From Cyprinodon diabolis (lineage: Eukaryota > Chordata > Actinopteri > Cyprinodontiformes > Cyprinodontidae), in the NCBI GenBank assembly GCA_030533445.1, contig JARPUW010000268.1, positions 1 through 64,000 on the forward strand: a DNA stretch of 64,000 nt, in the 5' to 3' direction. This document shows, in pieces, positions 33,645 to 46,561 of the stretch (position 1 is the stretch's first letter; each line of letters opens with the position of its first letter). The notes under the pieces were generated by a model. It was not told the DNA's origin, made no database searches, and saw only the letters and a program-made list of their open reading frames with translations. A program made the position numbers and the translations under genes.

Positions 33645-36311
33645 AATGAGCAATATGCCAGAATGTATGAGTGTGTATAAGGAAGAGGCTTTTATTCTGT
33701 AGAGTCCTTGTAGTCTTATTTTGAAAGTCTATCATGAATGTGCATCAAAAGATGGGTCACGCCCAGCAGTGATATAGAATCCATTTCCAAATGTTAAATC
33801 ACTGGTTTTCCATGTTATTAGGTGAATAGTTGCTGTATTACAGAGTAAATGGGAGACTTTTATTGTGAAATTTGCTCTGGGGTGTGTTTTGAAAAGGTCA
33901 CTAGAGTCTAATAAAAACAACCTGGAAGAGTTTGGGTCATAATGTTGAGCCATTTGCATCAATTAATGCATTAGTATAATCTAGAGGCTTTTATTTTGTA
34001 GGGTCCCTGGAGTCTTATTTTGAAAGTCCAACAGAGTTGTGTTTATAGAAAATGTTCAGACCCGTCAATGATAGTTGATTACTTTCCAATCGTTAAATCA
34101 CTCTTTTTCCATGTTATTAGGGCAGTAGATGAAGCGGAAATGGGAGGCTTTTATTTTGAAATTTGCTATAGGGTGTGTTTTAAACAGTCTCCTAGAGTCT
34201 ATTCTCTAAAACGGGGTTGAGTTTGGGTCATAATGTTGAGCCATATAGGGCAATAAATATATGTAAAAAATATAGAGGCTTTTATTTTGTAGGGTCCCTG
34301 GAGTCTTATTTTGAAAGTCTATCAGTGCTGAGTGGCAAGGGAAGTGTCATGGACAGCAGTCATATAGTATCCATTTCCCAATGTTAAATCAGTCCTTTCA
34401 CCCTCCATTAGATTAATATGTGCTGTTTAAAACAGCAGAGGTAAAATCTGTTTGAAGCTTGGTAACCTTGACAACGCTTAACGAGCCTCTCACTGACACA
34501 GACAACAGCTGCACTCACTATTGGTTTCTTCTTCCCAGGCTTTTTTGTATGGGAAGAACGGCACCGAACAAACGACTACTGATCAAAAACCGTATGAGTT
34601 ATTCAAAAAACATTTTCACCATGAGCATCAGCAATCCTTCGACTCCAACTATACCAACTTTGGTGTATGTGTGTCATTCAGAAAAATATTTATGACCAGT
34701 TGAAAACACATAGTCTGATTCGTTTCTCTCCCATCTTCAGCTCAAAAAGAATAGAGAAAGGCTGAAACTCTCATCGACTTTAGGTTGGTCTGGAGGGTTT
34801 TTAAGGAAAAGTATTAATCCTACCGTAATTCCGAAGACATTGTGTGAGTCCAGAGGTTTCAGTCTACAAACTGACCAAAAATGGTGACTGTAGCTCCAAA
34901 TATGTGGCCGTGAGGGCGAGAATAAGATGTTTGATCTTAAAAAAATGGCCGCCTCACACTAAGATTTCAGCAGCTGCACTCTAGCAGGCTGCTGCAGAAG
35001 CTAACTGTCAGCTAGCTTCCAGGTGCTTACCCTCCGAACAAACGACTGCTGAGCAAAAACCGTAAAAGGTATCTGAAAAATTCTTTAAGTGAAAGCAACA
35101 TCTATCCTTTGTCTCAGACTGGGGTAACCTTCATGTCTGTAGGTCTTTCACAACCCAAAACGAAGCACAAACAAAATGGTTGGCCCACCTGCTCCTCCCT
35201 TTGTTTGAACTGCAGGACCTCACTCTCACTGACCTTTTAGCTGCTAAAGCACCCCTCCGAACAAACGACTGCTGAGTAAAAACCGTAAAAGGTATCTGAA
35301 AAATTCTTTTTATCTAAGCGACAGCTATATCTTGTCTTCAATTGGAGTAACTTTCATGGCTGTAGGTCATCTACAACCTGAATGGGAAGAGAAAGAAAAA
35401 GAAAAAACGTTTCATCACACCTAAGCTTCTAATTGAGCTAGCTGCAGCAGGTCACTGTCACTCAGCTTTCAGGTGCTTAAAATGTCCTCCGAACAAACGA
35501 CTGCTGAGCAAAAACCGTATGAGTTATTCAAAAAAATTTTTCACCGTGAGCGTCAGTCATCCTTCGACTCCAACTATGCCAACTTTGGTGTATGTGTGTC
35601 ATTCAGAAAAATATTTATGACGACTTTAAAACACATAGTCTGATTCGTTTTTCTCCCCTCTTCTGCTCCAAAACCAATGAAAAACGGCTCTGATTTTCAT
35701 CGACTTTAGGTCGGTCTGGAGGGTTTTTAAGGAAAAGTATTAATCCTACCGTAATTCCGAAGATATTGTGTGGGTCCAGAGATTTCAGTCTACAAACTGA
35801 CCAAAAATGGTGACTCTAGCTATAAATATGTGGCCGTGAGGGCGAGTTTAAAATGTTTTTTTGTGTTTAAAAAACGCCTGCCTCACACTCTAGCTTTTCA
35901 GTTGCTCCACTCTAGCAGGCTGGATTTTGCTAAAACTTTGTGGCGCTTGAGGTCTGATTATACAAAAACCGTAGCAGTTATCAACATACCGTCTTCAGTT
36001 TTAAATAGACGAAGGATTTATCTACAAACTGAGCTTCAAACTGTTTTTCTAGGTGAATGTATGCCGACACAGTGAAGTGCTGTTTTTTATGCTTTTTTTT
36101 TCCTCTCCCCATTCATTTCCTATGGGATTTTTTTGCGACGTTTTCGCTAATAATTCGCAAACCTTCGGACTAATGAGAAAGTTTTATACAAGCACACATC
36201 ACCCCATTGGTCCCGACGCGTGTGCCAACTTTGGGCCCGATCCGCCAAACCGTGCGGGACTAGTTACGCGCCGAAGTTTTGGGTATACGGGAGAATTATA
36301 ATAATAATAAT

Positions 36312-36371
36312 ACGCGGAATAAATATGTGCAATAGTAGTAGGTGGGCCATGCCTTCGGCATGTGGCCCCCC
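36312..36371. repeat. 60-bp hairpin cassette x1
   Basis: Single core in monomer 11. On its right it joins AACTAG directly, without a full AAT unit. Confidence 0.92.
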
Positions 36372-36644
36372 AACTAGAAAATTTCTAAAGAAATTTTGAG
36401 GGGGGCCACCTACTGCCCGTCTGGGGAACAGGGCCAATACGGCCCTGGCAAGTGATGTCGGGGCTCCCCAGACCAACTGCTTACGCCTTTGAGGGCTGCT
36501 GAGGGAAGGAAAGAGGGCTAGGTCATGGGCAAAGAGAGCTGTGTGCCACTTGTGCTGAAATCTGGGAAATAGACGTGCACAGCGTATGATGCAAAAGGGT
36601 AATATGGGTTGTCCATATTGAACCGCAGTGGGTAAAGCTCAGTT

Positions 36645-36855
36645 GGGGGGCTCCGCCCGCCTGCTAGGAGCCCTTGCAGCGATGAAAAAAATCACCAATG
36701 GCGGGCTCTGCCCGCCTGCTAAGAGCCATTGCAGTGATGAAATCACCAATGGCGGGCTCCGCCCGCCTTCTAAGAGCCATTGCAGTGATGAAATCACCAA
36801 TGGCGGGCTCCGCCCGCCTTCTAAGAGCCATTGCAGTGATGAAATTACAAATGGC
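36645..36855. repeat. 51-bp hairpin minisatellite, class Y
   Basis: Four hairpins, GGGGGGC first arm. Confidence 0.92.
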
Positions 36856-39515
36856 AATGAGCAATATGCCAGAATGTATGAGTGTGTATAAGGAAGAGGC
36901 TTTTATTCTGTAGAGTCCCTGGAGTCTTATTTTGAAAGTCTATCATGGAAGTGCATCTAAAGATGGGTCATGCCCAGCAGTTATATAGAATCAATTTCCA
37001 AATGTTAAATCACTGGTTTTCCATGTTATTAGGTGAATAGTTGCTGTATTACAGAGTAAATGGGAGACTTTTATTGTGAAATTTGCTCTGGGTGTGTTTT
37101 GAAAAGGTCACTAGAGTCTAATAAAAACAACCTGGAAGAGTTTGGGTCATAATGTTGAGCCATTTGCATCAATTAATGCATTAGTATAATCTAGAGGCTT
37201 TTATTTTGTAGGGTCGCTGGAGTCTTATTTTGAAAGTCCAACAGAGTTGTGTTTATAGAAAATGTTCAGACCCGTCAATGATAGTTGATTACTTTCCAAT
37301 CGTTAAATCACTCTTTTTCCATGTTATTAGGGCAGTAGATGAAGCGGAAATGGGAGGCTTTTATTTTGAAATTTGCTATAGGGTGTGTTTTAAACAGTCT
37401 CCTAGAGTCTATTCTCTAAAACGGGGTTGAGTTTGGGTCATAATGTTGAGCCATATAGGGCAATAAATATATGTAAAAAATATAGAGGCTTTTATTTTGT
37501 AGGGTCCCTGGAGTCTTATTTTGAAAGTCTATCAGTGCTGAGTGGCAAGGGAAGTGTCATGGACAGCAGTCATATAGTATCCATTTCCCAATGTTAAATC
37601 AGTCCTTTCACCCTCCATTAGATTAATATGTGCTGTTTAAAACAGCAGAGGTAAAATCTGTTTGAAGCTTGGTAACCTTGACAACGCTTAACGAGCCTCT
37701 CACTGACACAGACAACAGCTGCACTCACTATTGGTTTCTTCTTCCCAGGCTTTTTTGTATAGGAAGAACGGCACCGAACAAACGACTACTGATCAAAAAC
37801 CGTATGAGTTATTCAAAAAACATTTTCACCATGAGCATCAGCAATCCTTCGACTCCAACTATACCAACTTTGGTGTATGTGTGTCATTCAGAACAATATT
37901 TATGACGACTTGAAAACACATAGTCTGATTCGTTTCTCTCCCATCTTCAGCTCAAAAAGAATGGAGAAAGGCTGAAACTCATCGACTTTAGGTTGGTCTG
38001 GAGGGTTTTTAAGGAAAAGTATTAATCCTACCGTAATTCCGAAGACATTGTGTGAGTCCAGAGGTTTCAGTCTACAAACTGACCAAAAATGGTGACTGTA
38101 GCTCCAAATATGTGGCCGTGAGGGCGAGAATAAGATGTTTGATCTTAAAAAAATGGCCGCCTCACACTAAATTTCAGCAGCTGCACTCTAGCAGGCTGCT
38201 GCAGAAGCTAACTGTCAGCTAGCTTCCAGGTGCTTACCCTCCGAACAAACGACTGCTGAGCAAAAACCGTAAAAGATATCTGAAAAATTCTTTCAGTGAA
38301 AGCAACATCTATCCTTTGTCTCAGACTGGGGTAACCTTCATGTCTGTAGGTCTTTCACAACCCAAAACGAAGCACAAACAAAATGGTTGGCCCACCTGCT
38401 CCTCCCTTTCTTTTAACTGCAGGACCTCACTCTCACTCACCTTTTAGCTGCTAAAGCACCCCTCCGAACAAACGACTGCTGAGTAAAAACCGTAAAAGGT
38501 ATCTGAAAAATTCTTTTTATCTAAGCGACAGCTATATCTTGTCTTCGATTGGAGTAACTTTCATGGCTGTAGGTCATCTACAACCTGAATGGGAAGAGAA
38601 AGAAAAAGAAAAAACGTTTCATCACACCTAAGCTTCTAATTGAGCTAGCTGCAGCAGGTCACTGTCACTCAGCTTTCAGGTGCTTAAAATGTCCTCCGAA
38701 CAAACGACTGCTGAGCAAAAACCGTATGAGTTATTCAAAAAAATTTTTCACCGTGAGCGTCAGTCATCCTTCGACTCCAACTATGCCAACTTTGGTGTAT
38801 GTGTGTCATTCAGAAAAATATTTATGACGAGTTTAAAACACATAGTCTGATTCGTTTTTCTCCCCTCTTCTGCTCCAAAACCAATGAAAAACAGCTCTGA
38901 TTTTCATCGACTTTAGGTCGGTCTGGAGGGTTTTTAAGGAAAAGTATTAATCCTACCGTAATTCCGAAGATATTGTGTGGGTCCAGAGATTTCAGTCTAC
39001 AAACTGACCAAAAATGGTGACTCTAGCTATAAATATGTGGCCGTGAGGGCGAGTTTAAAATGTTTTTTTGTGTTTAAAAAACGCCTGCCTCACACTCTAG
39101 CTTTTCAGTTGCTCCACTCTAGCAGGCTGGATTTTGCTAAAACTTTGTGGCGCTTGAGGTCTGATTATACAAAAACCGTAGCAGTTATCAACATACCGTC
39201 TTCAGTTTTAAATAGACGAAGGATTTATCTACAAACTGAGCTTCAAACTGTTTTTCTAGGTGAATGTATGCCGACACAGTGAAGTGCTGTTTTTTATGCT
39301 TTTTTTTTCCTCTCCCCATTCATTTCCTATGGGATTTTTTTGCGACGTTTTCGCTAATAATTCGCAAACCTTCGGACTAATGAGAAAGTTTTATACAAGC
39401 ACACATCACCCCATTGGTCCCGACGCGTGTGCCAACTTTGGGCCCGATCCGCCAAACCGTGCGGGACTAGTTACGTGCCGAAGTTTTGGGTATACGGGAG
39501 AATTATAATAATAAT

Positions 39516-39644
39516 ACGCGGAATAAATATGTGCAATAGTAGTAGGTGGGCCATGCCTTCGGCATGTGGCCCCCCAATAATAATACGCGGAATAAATATG
39601 TGCAATAGTAGTAGGTGGGCCATGCCTTCGGCATGTGGCCCCCC
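39516..39644. repeat. 60-bp hairpin cassette x2
   Basis: Two cores in monomer 12 (39516-39575, 39585-39644), 69-bp period, the right one joined directly to AACTAG. Confidence 0.92.
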
Positions 39645-39917
39645 AACTAGAAAATTTCTAAAGAAATTTTGAGGGGGGCCACCTACTGCCCGTCTGGGGA
39701 ACCGGGCCAATACGGCCCTGGCAAGTGACGTCGGGGCTCCCCAGACCAACTGCTTACGCCTTTGAGGGCTGCTGAGGGAAGGAAAGAGGGCAAGTTCACT
39801 GGCAAAGAGAGCTGTGTGCCACTTGTGCTGAAATCTGGGAAATAGACGTGCACAGCGTATGATGCACAAGGGTAATATGGGTTGTCCATATTGAAACACA
39901 GTGGGTAAAGCCCAGTT

Positions 39918-40155
39918 GGCGGGCTTTGCCCGCCTGCTAGGAGCCATCTCAGTGAAGAAAAAAATCACCAATGGCGGGCTCTGCCCGCCTTCTAAGAGCC
40001 ATTGCAGTGATGAAATCACCAATGGCGGGCTCCGCCCGCCTGCTAAGAGCCATTGCAGTGATGTAATCACCTTTGGTGGGCTCCGCCCGCCTGTTACCAT
40101 TGGCGGGCTCCGCCCGCCTTCTAAGAGCCATTGCAGTGATGAAATCACCAATGGC
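39918..40155. repeat. 51-bp hairpin minisatellite, class X
   Basis: Five hairpins; the first loop is TTT instead of TTC and the fourth left arm is GGTGGGC. Confidence 0.92.
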
Positions 40156-40200
40156 AATGAGCAATATGCCAGAATGTATGAGTGTGTATAAGGAAGAGGC

Positions 40201-43200
40201 TTTTATTCTGTAGAGTCCTTGTAGTCTTATTTTGAAAGTCTATCATGAATGTGCATCAAAAGATGGGTCACGCCCAGCAGTGATATAGAATCCATTTCCA
40301 AATGTTAAATCACTGGTTTTCCATGTTATTAGGTGAATAGTTGCTGTATTACAGAGTAAATGGGAGACTTTTATTGTGAAATTTGCTCTGGGTGTGTTTT
40401 GAAAAGGTCACTAGAGTCTAATAAAAACAACCTGGAAGAGTTTGGGTCATAATGTTGAGCCATTTGCATCAATTAATGCATTAGTATAATCTAGAGGCTT
40501 TTATTTTGTAGGGTCCCTGGAGTCTTATTTTGAAAGTCCAACAGAGTTGTGTTTATAGAAAATGTTCAGACCCGTCAATGATAGTTGATTACTTTCCAAT
40601 CGTTAAATCACTTTTTCCATGTTATTAGGGCAGTAGATGAAGCGGAAATGGGAGGCTTTTATTTTGAAATTTGCTATAGGGTGTGTTTTAAACAGTCTCC
40701 TAGAGTCTATTCTCTAAAACGGGGTTGAGTTTGGGTCATAATGTTGAGCCATATAGGGCAATAAATATATGTAAAAAATATAGAGGCTTTTATTTTGTAG
40801 GGTCCCTGGAGTCTTATTTTGAAAGTCTATCAGTGCTGAGTGGCAAGGGAAGTGTCATGGACAGCAGTCATATAGTATCCATTTCCCAATGTTAAATCAG
40901 TCCTTTCACCCTCCATTAGATTAATATGTGCTGTTTAAAACAGCAGAGGTAAAATCTGTTTGAAGCTTGGTAACCTTGACAACGCTTAACGAGCCTCTCA
41001 CTGACACAGACAACAGCTGCACTCACTATTGGTTTCTTCTTCCCAGGCTTTTTTGTATGGGAAGAACGGCACCGAACAAACGACTACTGATCAAAAACCG
41101 TATGAGTTATTCAAAAAACATTTTCACCATGAGCATCAGCAATCCTTCGACTCCAACTATACCAACTTTGGTGTATGTGTGTCATTCAGAAAAATATTTA
41201 TGACGAGTTGAAAACACATAGTCTGATTCGTTTCTCTCCCATCTTCAGCTCAAAAAGAATGGAGAAAGGCTGAAACTCTCATCCACTTTAGGTTGGTCTG
41301 GAGGGTTTTTAAGGCAAAGTATTAATCCTACCGTAATTCCGAAGACATTGTGTGAGTCCAGAGGTTTCAGTCTACAAACTGACCAAAAATGGTGACTGTA
41401 GCTCCAAATATGTGGCCGTGAGGGCGAGAATAAGATGTTTGATCTTAAAAAATGGCCGCCTCACACTAAGATTTCAGCAGCTGCACTCTAGCAGGCTGCT
41501 GCAGAAGCTAACTGTCAGCTAGCTTCCAGGTGCTTACCCTCCGAACAAACGACTGCTGAGCAAAAACCGTAAAAGATATCTGAAAAATTCTTTCAGTGAA
41601 AGCAACATCTATCCTTTGTCTCAGACTGGGGTAACCTTCATGTCTGTACGTCTTTCACAACCCAAAACGAAGCACAAACAAAATGGTTGGCCCACCTGCT
41701 CCTCCCTTTGTTTGAACTGCAGGACCTCACTCTCACTCACCTTTTAGCTGCTAAAGCACCCCTCCGAACAAACGACTGCTGAGTAAAAACCGTAAAAGGT
41801 ATCTGAAAAATTATTTTTATCTAAGCGACAGCTATATCTTGTCTTCAATTGGAGTAACTTTCATGGCTGTAGGTCATCTACAACCTGAATGGGAAGAGAA
41901 AGAAAAAGAAAAAACGTTTTGTCACACCTGATCTTCTAATTGAGCTAGCTGCAGCAGGACACTCTCCCCCAGGTTTCAGCTGCTTAAAATGTCCTCCGAA
42001 CAAACGACTGCTGAGCAAAAACCGTATGAGTTATTCAAAATATTTTTTCACCGTGAGCGTCAGCCATCCTTCGACTCCAACTATGCCAACTTTGGTGTAT
42101 GTGTGTCATTCAGAAAAATATTTATGACGAGTTTAAAACACATAGTCGGATTCGTTTTTCTCCCCTCTTCTGCTCCAAAACCAATGAAAAACGGCTCTGA
42201 TTTTCATCGACTTTAGGTCGGTCTGGAGGGTTTTTAAGGAAAAGTATTAATCCTACCGTAATTCCGAAGATATTGTGTGGGTCCAGAGATTTCAGTCTAC
42301 AAACTGACCAAAAATGGTGACTCTAGCTATAAATATGTGGCCGTGAGGGCGAGTTTAAAATGTTTTTTTGTGTTTAAAAAACGCCTGCCTCACACTCTAG
42401 CTTTTCAGTTGCTCCACTCTAGCAGGCTGGATTTTGCTAAAACTTTGTGGCGCTTGAGGTCTGATTATACAAAAACCGTAGCAGTTATCAACATACCGTC
42501 TTCAGTTTTAAATAGACGAAGGATTTATCTACAAACTGAGCTTCAAACTGTTTTTCTAGGTGAATGTATGGCGACACAGTGAAGTGCTGTTTTTTATGCT
42601 TTTTTTTCCCTCTCCCCATTCATTTCCTATGGGATTTTTTTGCGACGTTTTCGCTAATAATTCGCAAACCTTCGGACTAATGAGAAAGTTTTATACAAGC
42701 ACACATCACCCCATTGGTCCCGACGCGTGTGCCAACTTTGGGCCCGATCCGCCAAACCGTGCGGGACTAGTTACGCGCCGAAGTTTTGGGTATACGGGAG
42801 AATTATAATAACTAGAAAATTTCTAAAGAAATTTTGAGGGGGGCCACCTACTGCCCGTCTGGGGAACCGGGCCAATACGGCCCTGGCAAGTGATGTCGGG
42901 GCTCCCCAGACCAACTGCTTATGCCTTTGAGGGCTGCTGAGGGAAGGAAAGAGGGCTAGGTCATGGGCAAAGAGAGCTGTGTGCCACCTGTGCTGAAATC
43001 TGGGTAATAGACGTGCACAGCGTATGATGCACAAGGGTAATATGGGTTGTCCATATTGAACCGCAGTGGGTAAAGCTCAGTTGGTGGGCTCCGCCCGCCT
43101 GCTAGGAGCCCTTGCAGCGATGAAAAAAATCCCCAATGGCGGGCATTGCCCGCCTGCTAAGAGCCATTGCAGTGATGAAATCACCAATGGCGGGCTCCGC

Positions 43201-43393
43201 CCGCCTGCTAGGAGCCATTGCAGTGATGAAAAAAATCACCATTGGCGGGCTCCGCCCGCCTCCTAACAGCCATTGCAGTGATGAAATCACCAATGGCGGG
43301 CTCCGCCCGCCTTCTAAGAGCCATTGCAGTGATGAAATTACAAATGGCTATAAGCAATATGCCAGAATGTATGAGTGTGTATAAGGAAGAGGC
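40201..43393. repeat. Satellite monomer 13 (X-type start, class Z end)
   Basis: Complete 3,193-bp copy, equal in length to monomer 4, the only other copy with a Z array. C2 has a private 2-bp deletion near 40612. ATCCACTTTAGG and TTAAGGCAAAG are shared with monomers 9 and 19. B has the AGTCGGATTC allele, and ATGGCGACAC near 42568 is shared with monomer 16. D2 carries the TGTCACACCTGATC allele. Confidence 0.96.
43083..43348. repeat. 51-bp hairpin minisatellite, class Z
   Basis: Same layout as the Z array of monomer 4, except that the fourth hairpin is perfect here (GCCCGCC). Confidence 0.92.
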
Positions 43394-46300
43394 TTTTATT
43401 TTGTAGAGTCCCTGTAGTCTTATTTTGAAAGTCTATCATGGAAGTGCATCTATAGATGGGTCATGCCCAGCAGTGATATAGAATCCATTTCCAAATGTTA
43501 AATCACTGGTTTTCCATGTTATTAGGTGAATAGTTCCTGTATTACAGAGTAAATGGGGGACTTTTATTGTGAAATTTGCTCTGGGGTGTGTTTTTTAAAG
43601 GTCACTAGAGTCTAATAAAAACAACCTGGAAGAGTTTGGGTCATAATGTTGAGCCATTTGCATCAATTAATGCATTAGTATAATCTAGAGGCTTTTATTT
43701 TGTAGGGTCCCTGGAGTCTTATTTTGAAAGTCCAACAGAGTTGTGTTTAGAGAAAATGTTCAGACCCATCAATGATAGTTGATGACTTTCCAATCGTTAA
43801 ATCACTCTTTTTCCATTTTATTAGGGCAGTAGATGAAGCGGAAATGGGAGGCTTTTATTTTGAAATTTGCCATAGGGTGTGTTTTAAACAGTCTCCTAGA
43901 GTCTATTCTCTAAAATGGGGTTGAGTTTGGGTCATAATGTTGAGCCATATAGGGCAATAAATATATGTAAAAAATATAGAGGCTTTTATTTTGAAGGGTC
44001 CCTGGAGTCTTATTTTGAAAGTCTAACAGTGCTGAGTGGCAAGGGAAGTGTCATGGACGGCAGTCATATAGTATCCATTTCCCAATGTTAAATCAGTGCT
44101 TTCACCCTCCATTAGATTAATATGTGCTGTTTAAAACAGCAGAGGTAAAATCTGTTTGAAGCTTGGTAACCTTGACAACGCTTAATGAGCCTCTCACTGA
44201 CACAGACAACAGCTGCACTCACTATTGGTTTCTTCTTCCCAGGCTTTTTTGTATGGGAAGAACGGCACCGAACAAACGACTGCTGAGCAAAAACCGTATG
44301 AGTTATTAAAAAAAAAATTTCACCATGAGCATCAGCAATCCTTCGACTCCAACTATACCAACTTTGGTGTATGTGTGTCATTCAGAACAATATTTATGAC
44401 GACTTGAAAACACATAGTCTGATTCGTTTTTCTCCCATCTTCAGCTTAAAAAGAATGGAGAAAGGCTGAAACTCATCGACTTTAGGTTGGTCTGGAGGGT
44501 TTTTAAGGAAAAGTATTAATCCTACCGTAATTCCGAAGACATTGTGTGAGTCCAGAGGTTTCAGTCTACAAACTGACCAAAAATGGTGACTGTAGGTCCA
44601 AATATGTGGCCGTGAGGGCGAGAATAAGATGTTTGATCTTAAAAAAATGGCCGCCTCACACTAAGATTTCAGCAGCTGCACTCTAGCAGGCTGCTGCAGA
44701 AGCTAACTGTCAGCTAGCTTCCAGGTGCTTACCCTCCGAACAAACGACTGCTGAGCAAAAACCGTAAAAGGTATCTGAAAAATTCTTTCAGTGAAAGCAA
44801 CATCTATCCTTTGTCTCAGACTGGGGTAACCTTCATGTCTGTAGGTCTTTCACAACCCAAAACGAAGCAAAAACAAAATGGTTGGCCCACCTGCTACTCC
44901 CTTTCTTTTAACTGCAGGACCTCACTCTCACTCACCTTTCAGCTGCTAAAGCACCCCTCCGAACAAACGACTGCTGAGTAAAAACCATAAAAGGTATCTC
45001 AAAAATTATTTTTATCTAAGCGACAGCTATATCTTGTCTTCAATTGGAGTAACTTTCATGGCTGTAGGTCATCTACAACCTGAATGGGAAGAGAAAGAAA
45101 AAGAAAAAACGTTTCGTCACACATGAGCTTCTAATTGAGCTAGCTGCAGCAGGTCACTCACCCAGCTTTGAGGTGCTTAAAATGTCCTCCGAACAAACGA
45201 CTGCTGAGCAAAAACCGTATGAGTTATTCAAAAAATTCTTTCACCGTGAGCGTCAGCCATCCTTCGACTCCAACTATGCCAACTTTGGTGTATGTGTGTC
45301 ATTCAGAAAAATATTTATGACGACTTGAAAACACATAGTCTGATTCGTTTTTCTCCCCTCTTCTGCTCCAAAACCAATGAAAAACTGCTCTGATTTTCAT
45401 CGACTTTAGGTCGGTCTGGAGGGTTTTTAAGGAAAAGTATTAATCCTACCGTAATTCCGAAGATATTGTGTGGGTCCAGAGATTTCAGTCTACAAACTGA
45501 CCAAAAATGGTGACTCTAGCTATAAATATGTGGCCGTGAGGGCGAGTTTAAAATGTTTTTTTGTGTTTAAAAAACGCCTGCCTCACACTCTAGCTTTTCA
45601 GTTGCTCCACTCTAGCAGGCTGGATTTTGCTAAAACTTTGTGGCGCTTGAGGTCTGATTATACAAAAACCGTAGCAGTTATCAACATACCGTCTTCAGTT
45701 TTAAATAGACGAAGGATTTATCTACAAACTGAGCTTCAAACTGTTTTTCTAGGTGAATGTATGCCGACACAGTGAAGTGCTGTTTTTTATGCTTTTTTTT
45801 CCCTCTCCCCATTCATTTCCTATGGGATTTTTTTGCGACGTTTTCGCTAATAATTCGCAAACCTTCGGACTAATGAGAAAGTTTTATACAAGCACACATC
45901 ACCCCATTGGTCCCGACGCGTGTGCCAACTTTGGGCCCGATCCGCCAAACCGTGCGGGACTAGTTAGGTGCCGAAGTTTTGGGTATACGGGAGAATTATA
46001 ATAATAACTAGAAAATTTCTAAAGAAATTTTGAGGGGGGCCACCTACTGCCCGTCTGGGGAACCGGGCCAATACGGCCCTGGCAAGTGACGTCGGGGCTC
46101 CCCAGACCAACTGCTTACGCCTTTGAGGGCTGCTGAGGGAAGGAAAGAGGGCAAGTTCATGGGCAAAGAGAGCTGTGTGCCACTTGTGCTGAAATCTGGG
46201 AAATAGACGTGCACAGAGTATGATGCACAAGGGTAATATGGGTTGTCCATATTGAAACACAGTGGGTAAAGCCCAGTTGGCGGGCTTCGCCCGCCTGCTA

Positions 46301-46561
46301 GGAGCCATCTCAGTGAAGAAAAAAATCACCAATGGCGGGCTCTGCCCGCCTTCTAAGAGCCATTGCAGTGATGAAATCACCAATGGCGGGCTCCGCCCGC
46401 CTGCTAAGAGCCATTGCAGTGATGTAATCACCTTTGGCGGGCTCCGCCCGCCTGTTACCATTGGCGGGCTCCGCCCGCCTTCTAAGAGCCATTGCAGTGA
46501 TGAAATCACCAATGGCAATGAGCAATATGCCAGAATGTATGAGTGTGTATAAGGAAGAGGC
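43394..46561. repeat. Satellite monomer 14 (Z-type start, class X end)
   Basis: Complete 3,168-bp copy whose front matches monomer 5 at a 29,813-bp offset. D2 is the most divergent in the window (CGTCACACATGAGC and a shortened CACTCACCCAGC). TTAGGTGCCG is shared with monomer 2. From the GC tail onward it matches monomer 8 at a 20,119-bp offset, including CACAGAGTATG. Confidence 0.96.
46279..46516. repeat. 51-bp hairpin minisatellite, class X
   Basis: Five hairpins, all arms intact. Confidence 0.92.

Larger units (their letters stand above)
29587..33689. repeat. Satellite monomer 10, enlarged (class X end)
   Basis: The longest copy, 4,103 bp, with seven D motifs like monomer 3 and the same chimeric junction. 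It lies at a constant 23,272-bp offset from monomer 3 from its start to about 33.1 kb. There the match ends: monomer 3 continues with AACAGGG and a Y array, this copy with AACCGGG and an X array. The front part carries ACTATTCG as in monomer 4. D1 has a private AAAAAATATC. Confidence 0.96.
33690..36900. repeat. Satellite monomer 11 (class Y end, one hairpin cassette)
   Basis: Complete 3,211-bp copy with one 60-bp cassette that runs straight into AACTAG without a trailing AAT unit, as the last cassette does in monomers 12, 16 and 19. Private changes: ATGACCAGTTG in A, TTCTTTAAGTG in D1 and GACGACTTTAAAAC in B. Confidence 0.96.
36901..40200. repeat. Satellite monomer 12 (Y-type start, class X end, two hairpin cassettes)
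   Basis: Complete 3,300-bp copy. The front half matches monomers 3 and 4 (GTATAGGAAG, CTAAATTTC). The TTACGTGCCG allele sits just before two 60-bp cassettes. GGCTTTGCC in the first hairpin of the end array is a private change, as is GTTCACTGGC in the GC tail. Confidence 0.96.
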
